Origin: an archaeon
GTDB lineage: Archaea; EX4484-52; B79-G9
Direction: 5' to 3'
DNA: 12,955 nt
Assembly: GCA_030594585.1 (NCBI GenBank)
Contig: JAUVEX010000015.1
Span: forward strand, 1-12,955
The notes under the pieces were generated by a model. It was given only the letters and a program-made list of their open reading frames with translations. It searched no databases and was not told the DNA's origin. The position numbers and the translations under genes are program-made. Shown here piece by piece: positions 7,266-12,955 of the stretch. Positions within the stretch are counted from its first letter, which is position 1. Each line of letters begins with the position of its first letter.

Positions 7266-9299
7266 TTACACCTTTCTTATATGTCCCTGCTTTGGCTCGA
7301 ACAATTCACCCTCGCGCTTCAACTTGTTTATTATGTCTTCAGCGTCTTCTATTCCCTGCTCTTCTGCAGCAGCGATTACATCTTCAATAAGCACAGTCTT
7401 TTCAGGAGACTCTTCCTGCATTTCAGCTATTACCTTCAAAAGCAGGCGAATCTTGTTTCTCTGGCTTGCAGTTGTACCTGTCTCAAGCCGGTCCATGTCA
7501 AGCTGGCCTGTTTCAGGGTCCACACCAACAGCCATCATGTATTCCATAAGAAGGTCAATTGCTTTTTTAGCATCTTTTTTTAAGACCTTGTCTGAAAGCC
7601 GAACCTTTGCGGATGCCTCTGAAAGCCTTATCAATGCCTCAAGCTGTCTTGCGCCAATAGGGACTGCGGATTGTTCTTCGCCAGTGTACTTGTTTCTTAA
7701 GGACACATAAAATTTCTCAATCTCTTTTTGCGCGGCTTCTGTGAGCACAGGCGCAATATTTATTTTTGCATACGCTATGTATTTTCGAAGCATTTCGGAC
7801 TCTATGGGTGGCTGTTGTACATCCGGGTTTTCGTGCATTTTCAATATATGCCGCACAAGGCGGGTGTCTGTTTCTTTGTTGGGCACATCCCGTATAATAA
7901 ACATCAGGTCAAATCGTGAAATAAGCGTATCCGGTAAATCAATCTGTTCGGGAATAGATGTGTATGGGTCGAACCTGCCGAATTTTGGGTTTGCCGCACC
8001 CAAAATCGTTGTCTGCGCATTCAGTGTTGCCTGCACATTTGCCTTACTTATCGTAACAGTTTGTTGCTCCATCACCTCATGCATAGCGCTTCTGTCATCC
8101 TTGCCCATTTTGTCAAGCTCATCTATCATGGCAATTCCCTTGTTTGCAAGAACCAAAGCACCCGCCTCAAGCGCCCACCCGCGCATGAACTCGTCTTTGA
8201 CAACAGTAGCGGTCAAACCCGCGCCTGAAGTGGATTTGCCTACAACATATCTTGCTTTTGGAGCTAATCCCGCAACATATTTTAAAAGCTGGGATTTACC
8301 GGCACCAGGATCTCCTACAAGCAGTATGTGCATATCCCCTCTTGTTGTAACCCCGTCTTTTCTTACTTTTCTGACCCCCCCGAAAAGCTGCAATGCAATT
8401 GATTCCTTTATTTTCTCATATCCGTAAATAGACGGGGCAATTGATTGCGTAAGCAGGTCATAAATTTTTGGGTTCTGGGCAAGTTCTTTTATTGCCTTTT
8501 CATCTTCTTCAGTAATATCAAGATCTTCAAATTCCTGCTCAATTGTCTCAAGATAGTTTGCCTCAATATAAAGGTCGCGCCTTTTTGTTTCTTTACCTTT
8601 TTCAACCTTTAAGGGAATGTCCCGTATTATGCCATATACTCGAACCTTTGCACCGGGAATTACTTTTTTCTGGAATTTTGGGTCAACAAGGTCTGCCTGC
8701 AAGAACGCGGCCAATTTTCTTGCCTGCGCCCCACCTTCAAGCCTGTCAGGGGATTCCTCAATCTCAAGCCGCTGTAAGTCTATCATTTTTCTTGCAACCA
8801 TTGCAAACCCCTGCTTGTTTCCGCATGCGCACATGTACGGTTTTTCAAGCTGCTGCTCTTCCTGCATGATGTTTATCCGCTCGCCGCATGCCTTGCACTC
8901 AAAAGTCGCAAGCGTTATTTCAGGCCTAACTTCAGATGCCTGTTTTATTATGCCGTCAATTGCCACGAACTTCTTGATGTGCTTGCTTCTGACATTCTTT
9001 ATTGCAACAGAGCCGGATTCCGGTGTGTTTGTGAACCGCACGATTATTTTGGTGTCAATAGGCTCGCCAATATCAACATTTGAGACTGCTTCCTCAATTG
9101 CCTGAAAAACTTCATCCGGATTTTCCAAAAGATAATCTGCAACTTCTGAGTCGAATTTCTCCAAATCCTCAAAATCAACAATCACGGGAGTTGCCGCCTG
9201 CACTGCTTTTAAGAGGTTGTCATAATATATTTCTGAGAAAAATACTTCAAACTTAGAAAGCAAATCAGAATATTCCAGAGTTTTTTCCATACCCCACAT
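7266..9299 (-). CDS. mcm: MCM replicative DNA helicase
   Basis: The MCM hexamer is the 3'-to-5' ATP-dependent helicase of archaeal replication forks. At 677 residues it is full length with no intein. The order is N-terminal domain A; a zinc site with C135-x2-C138 and C157-x-C159; OB domain; then the AAA+ core with Walker A GDPGAGKS (329-336), Walker B MIDELD (391-396), sensor-1 Asn437 in GAANP, arginine finger Arg462 in SRFD and the sensor-2 region around Arg551 in GARQLEAL. A C-terminal winged helix (about 625-677) ends EGELFEPKQGHIRKV. I annotate the ATG at 9299; the fourth residue is also Met (9290), and neither has a good ribosome-binding site. The TATA-like AATTTAAATT at 9310-9319 places the transcript start near 9288, so a leaderless start at 9290 is quite possible. 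It heads a unit with the OB-fold protein, aIF2-beta and DUF424. Confidence 0.98.
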   Translation of the reverse strand: MWGMEKTLEYSDLLSKFEVFFSEIYYDNLLKAVQAATPVIVDFEDLEKFDSEVADYLLENPDEVFQAIEEAVSNVDIGEPIDTKIIVRFTNTPESGSVAIKNVRSKHIKKFVAIDGIIKQASEVRPEITLATFECKACGERINIMQEEQQLEKPYMCACGNKQGFAMVARKMIDLQRLEIEESPDRLEGGAQARKLAAFLQADLVDPKFQKKVIPGAKVRVYGIIRDIPLKVEKGKETKRRDLYIEANYLETIEQEFEDLDITEEDEKAIKELAQNPKIYDLLTQSIAPSIYGYEKIKESIALQLFGGVRKVRKDGVTTRGDMHILLVGDPGAGKSQLLKYVAGLAPKARYVVGKSTSGAGLTATVVKDEFMRGWALEAGALVLANKGIAMIDELDKMGKDDRSAMHEVMEQQTVTISKANVQATLNAQTTILGAANPKFGRFDPYTSIPEQIDLPDTLISRFDLMFIIRDVPNKETDTRLVRHILKMHENPDVQQPPIESEMLRKYIAYAKINIAPVLTEAAQKEIEKFYVSLRNKYTGEEQSAVPIGARQLEALIRLSEASAKVRLSDKVLKKDAKKAIDLLMEYMMAVGVDPETGQLDMDRLETGTTASQRNKIRLLLKVIAEMQEESPEKTVLIEDVIAAAEEQGIEDAEDIINKLKREGELFEPKQGHIRKV

Positions 9300-9309
9300 T
9301 CTTGAGGCA

Positions 9310-9319
9310 AATTTAAATT
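9310..9319 (-). promoter_or_regulatory. TATA-like element of the mcm unit
   Basis: AATTTAAATT is the only TATA-like element well placed in the 54 bp between the upstream gene and mcm. Counting about 26 nt from its centre reaches bases 9287-9291, next to the second in-frame ATG (9290). This would give a leaderless or nearly leaderless mRNA. The call rests on position and AT content only. Confidence 0.45.
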
Positions 9320-9331
9320 AGTTTAGATTTC

Positions 9332-9341
9332 TTTGCGCAAA
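9332..9341. promoter_or_regulatory. Palindrome upstream of the mcm promoter
   Basis: TTTGCGCAAA is a perfect 10-bp palindrome standing about 13 bp upstream of the TATA-like element of mcm. The position suits a regulator-binding site, but a 10-bp palindrome can arise by chance. Confidence 0.25.
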
Positions 9342-9353
9342 CAGATTTTCAAT

Positions 9354-11480
9354 TCAAGTTTCGACTGATTGAGGGGTTTTAGATTTTTCAACATTAATCA
9401 AATTAAGATGATTTCCTTTGTGTCCTGTTACAATTCCTATAAATCGTTGACCTACTAACTCGTCTCTTGTTGGTTCAACATCAAATTCGCTTTTTTTAAT
9501 GGGTGCAACAACTTTGTGACTATTTCCGTTTTCTGCTTGTCCGAATAAAGTAATCTTATTTTTTCCAAGTTTCACATTATAAACAGTAAATTTTATTTCT
9601 TCGCCAGGCTCTTCTTTAAATCGTTTATATTCTGTTGATGGTTCTTCAAATCTTTTTCGCAATTCTTCTCTTCGCGCAGCTTCCCAGTCCATTTCGCGTT
9701 TAAAATCAGCTTCCTTTTGTTGTCTTCGTTTTTCCGCAGCATTTATTTGTTGTTCAAAAATCTGCGCCGGCGTTTTTACGACAATGTCTTTTTTCTCTCC
9801 GCCAAATTCTCGATACAAACGGGATATTCTTGACTTAAGAGACTTCGTTTCAAACTGTCGGCCATATGGCCTATATGATTTTTTACCGCCTTTTTTAGAT
9901 TTAGTTTCTTGCAGATACCATTCTTTGAGCAGGTTTTGGGTATCTTTTGGTGGAAAAGAATGACATTCAGATTTCATGAATTCAATAGCATCTATAAACT
10001 TTTCTCTTGCACCATCTTTTCTTTTGCCCTTCTGCTGCTTGATTATGTTGAGTGCCTTATGTGCATTTACACTTCCCGTTATATTTTTAGATTCTTTTTT
10101 AAATCCTGCATTTCGTAAGAAATCTTTAGCCAGTTTTATTGTGTTTATGTATTCTATGTATTCCATGCCACTAGTTTTGCGTATACTCCGGCCCGAACCA
10201 TCAAGGCATAACTTATATATGTCTGTTAAGGTACTTTTTACGGAAGTTTCTATTTTTTCTGGAGCTATTGCGGATTCATAAAAACATTCAGAAAATTCTG
10301 TTCCTGAAATGTTTTTATACCAGTTAAGCGCGGCAGTTGTGAACGTTTTTTCAAAACGATTTTTTAGAACTATATGGTATATCAAAACAGATGGATGGAA
10401 TTCAAGGTAGCGTATCTTTGAATTCCCTTTTTCTTTCATGAATTCTTCAAATGTTTTGCTTATTGCGTCTCGCGTTTTTAATTCATTGTATATTTCCTTA
10501 AGCGTATCTTGCTTTGTTGAATTAAAGCCGGTTGATATTATCGCATTAACCGCGGGAAGATATATGTCTTCATCATCCAGCCTTTCTTTTTCAATTCTTT
10601 CTTTTGTAATGAATCCATAGAGTTTATCTAATTTTAAGGCGAACTCTTTATTTTTGGGTGTTTTTGATGCATATCGGAAATCTTCGGTAATTGAATCTTC
10701 GTGTTCTTCATATTTGTCTGTTTGTAATATATCCAAAAGCGCGAGTTCAAATATATATGGCGTATCAAGAATTATAGTATTATTAGATTTTAATTTTTCT
10801 TTTAAATAGGCTATAGAACCCGCATCAAAATTATGTTCAAATAAATATTTTATGACTTCTATCCCGTCTTCATCTGAAAGCCGGTCGCCCCCAAATACCG
10901 GAGTCGCCAATTTTTGAGAATATATCTCTTCTCGTCTGGCTTCATCAAAGCGCAAGAGTTCATCGGCTCGGGAAGATGTGTTTGGATGTTCTAAAGGGCT
11001 ATTGCCGCCATAGGTTTGTGTTGGAATAGTTTGATTATTTATATCGGTTGCTTGTTCTTCCCCTCCATTTTCGCCCAATTGCGTAATTGCATAATTTATG
11101 ACATCCTTAAGGGAAACATTGTGTTCTGACTTACAAAAACTGTCGAGTCCAAGATGGCCTCTTGTATTTTCAAGTTCTTCTGCATCGGAGGAATTAAAAA
11201 GATCACTATGGTTACTGCACAAGTCACGATATGCCGCTTTTACATTCTCAAGCGTTTCTATAGGCATTTCTTCAAACCCAGATACGTCTTGACCCATTTG
11301 TTCTATGTCGCCATTTCCGCCCAATTGCTTACTTGCGTATTCTATGAATCTATCACGATTTATCCCGCCAATAGCACAATATGTTTTAAAAGCGGGGTTT
11401 TGTTTGAGTTCTTCAAGCCTTTCTTGGGTTTTAGGAAACCATTCTTTCTGAGACAAAAACGCGTAAATATCTGAAGCCAT
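9354..11480 (-). CDS. Large protein of unknown function with duplicated N-terminal motif, coiled coil and beta-rich end
   Basis: I do not recognise this 708-residue protein. It has no signal peptide or obvious membrane segment and should be cytosolic. Residues 20-61 and 101-143 are a diverged repeat: both have E-x-LE, then an aromatic-Cys pair (Cys35, Cys116), then [IV]-x6-I-x-YA-x2-QLG-x-NG-x2-EQ. Residues about 145-185 are polar and probably loose. Residues about 200-560 are a mostly helical, charged region that becomes very basic near 480-555 (KGKRKDG, KSKKGGKKSYRPYGR). Residues about 573-625 form a highly charged coiled coil. Residues about 627-697 are beta-rich and end GQRFIGIVTGHKGNHLNLINV, which could be an OB- or TRAM-like nucleic-acid-binding fold; this is a guess from pattern. 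The gene has its own TATA box and lies between TBP and MCM. Its DNA is visibly more AT-rich than that of MCM, suggesting fast evolution or transfer. Confidence 0.85.
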   Translation of the reverse strand: MASDIYAFLSQKEWFPKTQERLEELKQNPAFKTYCAIGGINRDRFIEYASKQLGGNGDIEQMGQDVSGFEEMPIETLENVKAAYRDLCSNHSDLFNSSDAEELENTRGHLGLDSFCKSEHNVSLKDVINYAITQLGENGGEEQATDINNQTIPTQTYGGNSPLEHPNTSSRADELLRFDEARREEIYSQKLATPVFGGDRLSDEDGIEVIKYLFEHNFDAGSIAYLKEKLKSNNTIILDTPYIFELALLDILQTDKYEEHEDSITEDFRYASKTPKNKEFALKLDKLYGFITKERIEKERLDDEDIYLPAVNAIISTGFNSTKQDTLKEIYNELKTRDAISKTFEEFMKEKGNSKIRYLEFHPSVLIYHIVLKNRFEKTFTTAALNWYKNISGTEFSECFYESAIAPEKIETSVKSTLTDIYKLCLDGSGRSIRKTSGMEYIEYINTIKLAKDFLRNAGFKKESKNITGSVNAHKALNIIKQQKGKRKDGAREKFIDAIEFMKSECHSFPPKDTQNLLKEWYLQETKSKKGGKKSYRPYGRQFETKSLKSRISRLYREFGGEKKDIVVKTPAQIFEQQINAAEKRRQQKEADFKREMDWEAARREELRKRFEEPSTEYKRFKEEPGEEIKFTVYNVKLGKNKITLFGQAENGNSHKVVAPIKKSEFDVEPTRDELVGQRFIGIVTGHKGNHLNLINVEKSKTPQSVET
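11052..11180 (-). repeat. Second copy of the internal protein repeat
   Basis: Codons 101-143 of the unrecognised large protein. The core VSLKDVINYAITQLGENG plus GEEQ matches the first copy at 10 of 22 positions by hand alignment (Ile, Tyr, Ala, Gln, Leu, Gly, Asn, Gly, Glu, Gln). The match is at protein level only. Confidence 0.6.
11298..11423 (-). repeat. First copy of the internal protein repeat
   Basis: Codons 20-61 of the unrecognised large protein. The core is INRDRFIEYASKQLGGNG plus DIEQ, preceded by ERLEELKQNPAFKTYC; the second copy has EELENTRGHLGLDSFC in the same place. A short helical domain present twice is the simplest reading. Confidence 0.6.
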
Positions 11481-11520
11481 AACAATACCCTTTGTAATTA
11501 CTTCTAAGTACCCAAGAAAG

Positions 11521-11533
11521 ATTTATATTTCTA
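11521..11533 (-). promoter_or_regulatory. TATA box of the large unrecognised gene
   Basis: The minus strand reads AGAAATATAAAT, a good archaeal TATA box. The last TATA base is about 40 nt from the ATG at 11480, which predicts a leader of roughly 15-20 nt. AAAGGG in that leader, 8 nt before the ATG, is a weak ribosome-binding site. Confidence 0.65.
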
Positions 11534-11555
11534 TCTAAGTTTGAGCAAAAATTTC

Positions 11556-11572
11556 AAGAAAAAAGAAAAACG
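11556..11572 (-). terminator. T-rich terminator of the TBP gene
   Basis: Immediately after the TBP stop the minus strand reads CGTTTTTCTTTTTTCTTG. Archaeal RNA polymerase commonly terminates at such T-runs without a hairpin. It lies ahead of the TATA box of the next gene, so TBP is probably transcribed alone. Confidence 0.6.
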
Positions 11573-11575
11573 CAC

Positions 11576-12115
11576 CTAAAGCGCGCTTATTGCTTTCAGC
11601 TTCTCGCGAAGTTTTGCAACCGACACCTGCACTTCTTCCTCAGATTTCCCGCCGGTGCATATGACCTTGCCTGAGCTGAAAAGAAGAAACACGGTTTTAG
11701 GCCCGTCAAGGCGATAGACCAATCCCGGAAATTGGGCAGGCTCATATTCTGTTCCTTCAAGCTCAAATGCTATTTTATTTAAGTTAAGCTTGGCATTCAT
11801 GTTTGCAGATGCCACAATGTTCTGGATTTTCATGTCCTTGACTTCAGTTATATCTATACCTAATGTGCGTATAAGTTTTACAAGATTTTCAACACCCAAT
11901 TCTGCCTGTGCAGGCGATTTGGTTCCGGTAAGGACAATTTTCCCCGTGTTAAAAATCAGTGCTGCGGATTTTGGGTCATCAAGCCGCAATACAAGACCGG
12001 GAAATTGTTCCGGCTCATATTCTGTTCTTTCAAGCTCCATTGCAAGCCGGTTTAAAGGTATCTGTGTTCCTGCATGGCAGGAAGCAACCACATTGTGTAT
12101 GTTAATGCTTTCCAT
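11576..12115 (-). CDS. tbp: TATA-box-binding protein
   Basis: TBP binds the TATA box, bends the DNA and, with TFB, recruits archaeal RNA polymerase. At 179 residues it has the normal archaeal length. It consists of two imperfect direct repeats, with the matching blocks EYEPEQFPGLVLRL and EYEPAQFPGLVYRL, followed in each by an [AV]-x-LIF/LLF-x-[ST]GK strand (FNTGKIVLTG, FSSGKVICTG). The start is the ATG at 12115 (MESINIHNVVAS). A strong GGGAGGAG lies 9 nt upstream. A longer in-frame ATG at 12166 overlaps the gene's own TATA box and would add 17 residues unlike the family. A T-rich terminator follows the stop. Confidence 0.97.
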   Translation of the reverse strand: MESINIHNVVASCHAGTQIPLNRLAMELERTEYEPEQFPGLVLRLDDPKSAALIFNTGKIVLTGTKSPAQAELGVENLVKLIRTLGIDITEVKDMKIQNIVASANMNAKLNLNKIAFELEGTEYEPAQFPGLVYRLDGPKTVFLLFSSGKVICTGGKSEEEVQVSVAKLREKLKAISAL

Positions 12116-12124
12116 AAGTATTTT

Positions 12125-12132
12125 CTCCTCCC
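12125..12132 (-). promoter_or_regulatory. Ribosome-binding site of TBP that decides its start
   Basis: GGGAGGAG on the minus strand stands 9 nt before the ATG at 12115. It fixes the start there rather than at the upstream ATG (12166), which has no ribosome-binding site. Confidence 0.8.
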
Positions 12133-12162
12133 AAAAAAGAAATGATGAATTTGATGGTGTGT

Positions 12163-12176
12163 TCATATATTAAAAT
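12163..12176 (-). promoter_or_regulatory. TATA box of the TBP gene
   Basis: The minus strand reads TTTTAATATATG, centred near 12170. A start site about 26 nt downstream gives a leader of about 30 nt that holds the GGGAGGAG ribosome-binding site. Confidence 0.6.
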
Positions 12177-12213
12177 GTTTCGTATTTTTGTTACTTCTAA
12201 CACGGGATAATTA

Positions 12214-12237
12214 GGCGTTTTTTCTTTTTTAAACGCC
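12214..12237. terminator. Stem-loop after the MFS transporter gene, probable terminator
   Basis: GGCGTTT (12214-12220) and AAACGCC (12231-12237) form a 7-bp stem around a pyrimidine-rich 10-nt loop (plus strand). On the minus strand a run of five T precedes it, just after the MFS stop. It most likely ends the MFS transcript, but a regulatory role upstream of the TBP promoter is possible. The rest of the 127-bp gap between the MFS and TBP genes holds the TBP promoter and leader. Confidence 0.45.
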
Positions 12238-12242
12238 AAAAA

Positions 12243-12955
12243 TTAATTTATTTTGCATTTGCTTTTTAAAACACGAAGCGCGAGCAAAAATCCGGTCAAT
12301 ATAACCACCGAATAGACAAAAAGAACACTTTTAGCACCAATAAAACCAAGAAGCAGTCCCGCCAAAAGAGGAGACAATGCCCCTATTGTAGACTCCCATG
12401 CGGTATAGAAACCGATAATCTCTCCGCGGAATTTGTTCTCTATGTTTTCGATTTCAATAACCCCCCTCACAGGTCCGTTGAACGCCTCGCCAACAGCAAC
12501 AAAGGCTGAAAAAAGAAAGAACATCCAAACCTGTGTGGAGAAAGCAAGCCCCAAAGAAGCGAACCCTAAAACAATATACGCGACAAAAGCGCCTTTAAGA
12601 TACCCTTTTTTATCGGTAAAGCGCCCGGCATAAGGAAGCACAAACGCGGCTGTAATACCCATCACAGCAAAAACGCTTCCAGTGACCGCATCGCTTTTTG
12701 CCATCTCATAGACTATCAAAGGATACAATATTGCTTTCACACTCCAGTTGAGCCCAAAAAGTGTGTTAATCATAAGATGAAAAACAAGAACCGGTTTTGA
12801 TAATACATACTTCAATGAAAACAAGATACTTCTTTTTTCTTTTATTTTTGGTTTCTTTTCGTGGTCTTTAAAACCGATAAAAATAATGGCAAGCAGGCAT
12901 GGAATCACAAGGAGATATCCTGCAGAAACATACGCGTGTCTAAATCCGTATGCAT
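12243..12955 (-). CDS. Major facilitator superfamily transporter, C-terminal part
   Basis: The frame is open to the window edge and gives the last 236 residues of an MFS permease; the N-terminal half and the start are outside. A GTG at 12908 is internal. Seven hydrophobic segments fit TM6 to TM12: about residues 8-28, 51-75, 80-100, 109-130, 134-155, 172-200 and 202-226. The loop between TM6 and TM7 is basic (KDHEKKPKIKEKRS), as expected for the central cytoplasmic loop. The loop between TM8 and TM9 has AGRFTDKKG, the second-half copy of the MFS motif A (G-x3-D-x2-G). Resemblance is to drug-efflux-type MFS proteins, but the substrate cannot be told. It lies upstream of TBP in the same direction and is separated from it by a stem-loop and the TBP promoter. 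Confidence 0.85.
   Translation of the reverse strand, partial: AYGFRHAYVSAGYLLVIPCLLAIIFIGFKDHEKKPKIKEKRSILFSLKYVLSKPVLVFHLMINTLFGLNWSVKAILYPLIVYEMAKSDAVTGSVFAVMGITAAFVLPYAGRFTDKKGYLKGAFVAYIVLGFASLGLAFSTQVWMFFLFSAFVAVGEAFNGPVRGVIEIENIENKFRGEIIGFYTAWESTIGALSPLLAGLLLGFIGAKSVLFVYSVVILTGFLLALRVLKSKCKIN

Noticed and set aside
7741..8427. Long open frame of 228 codons on the plus strand inside mcm
   Set aside because: It is antisense to conserved MCM motifs, including Walker A and B, has a low-complexity Ser/Ile/Cys-rich translation, and has no ribosome-binding site or recognisable domain.
8617..9105. Open frame of 162 codons on the plus strand inside the mcm 5' half
   Set aside because: It is antisense to the conserved N-terminal MCM domain, and its composition is a by-product of MCM codon use.
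7266..9299. Intein in MCM
   Set aside because: Archaeal MCM genes sometimes carry inteins, but Walker A, Walker B, sensor 1 and the arginine finger have normal spacing and total length is normal.
11481..11575. Small gene or RNA in the gap between the large unrecognised gene and TBP
   Set aside because: Only a T-rich terminator, a TATA box and a short leader are visible; no open frame with a start signal and no tRNA-like fold.
12116..12166. Longer N-terminus of TBP (ATG at 12166)
   Set aside because: The ATG lies in the TATA box, and the strong ribosome-binding site and family length support 12115.

Overview
This window is archaeal chromosome. TATA-binding protein, an MCM replicative helicase, translation initiation factor aIF2-beta, a DUF424 protein and GatD of the GatDE amidotransferase are all archaeal hallmarks. 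Promoters have TATA boxes and many starts have GGTG or GGAGG ribosome-binding sites. The genes are tightly packed and the DNA is AT-rich. I cannot fix the lineage from this stretch; a small-genome or DPANN-like archaeon is possible but only a guess.

Layout: a 5'-truncated gatD runs rightward (1-1056). Everything else runs leftward. Read in the direction of transcription, from the right edge, the order is: a 3' part of an MFS transporter (12243-12955), a TBP gene (11576-12115), a 708-residue protein I do not recognise (9354-11480), MCM (7266-9299), an OB-fold/winged-helix RPA-like protein (6503-7261), aIF2-beta (6083-6502), a DUF424 protein (5784-6074), a PEP-synthase-like protein (3171-5672) and methionyl-tRNA synthetase (1064-3142), which converges on gatD with 7 bp between the stops.

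MCM, the OB-fold protein, aIF2-beta and DUF424 form one compact transcription unit. Each downstream ribosome-binding site lies in, or just at, the last codons of the gene before it, which suggests translational coupling of a replication module with a translation-initiation module. The PEP-synthase-like gene has its own TATA box and probably carries metG as a second gene.

Most notable observations: (1) the PEP-synthase-like protein keeps the fold but has lost the phospho-carrier His (now Asn) and the catalytic Cys of the PEP/pyruvate barrel (now Lys), and has a roughly 107-residue Pro/Gln-rich linker between the two halves, so it looks like a pseudoenzyme or a repurposed protein; (2) metG has no ATG, GTG or TTG that preserves its HIGH motif, and seems to start at ATT behind a perfect AGGAGG; (3) the large unrecognised protein between TBP and MCM has a diverged internal repeat, a charged coiled coil and a beta-rich C-terminal end, in DNA that is visibly more AT-rich; (4) the OB-fold protein ends in a winged-helix domain resembling that of the adjacent MCM. 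I saw no rRNA, tRNA, CRISPR array or insertion sequence. No gene-free stretch exceeds 130 bases.
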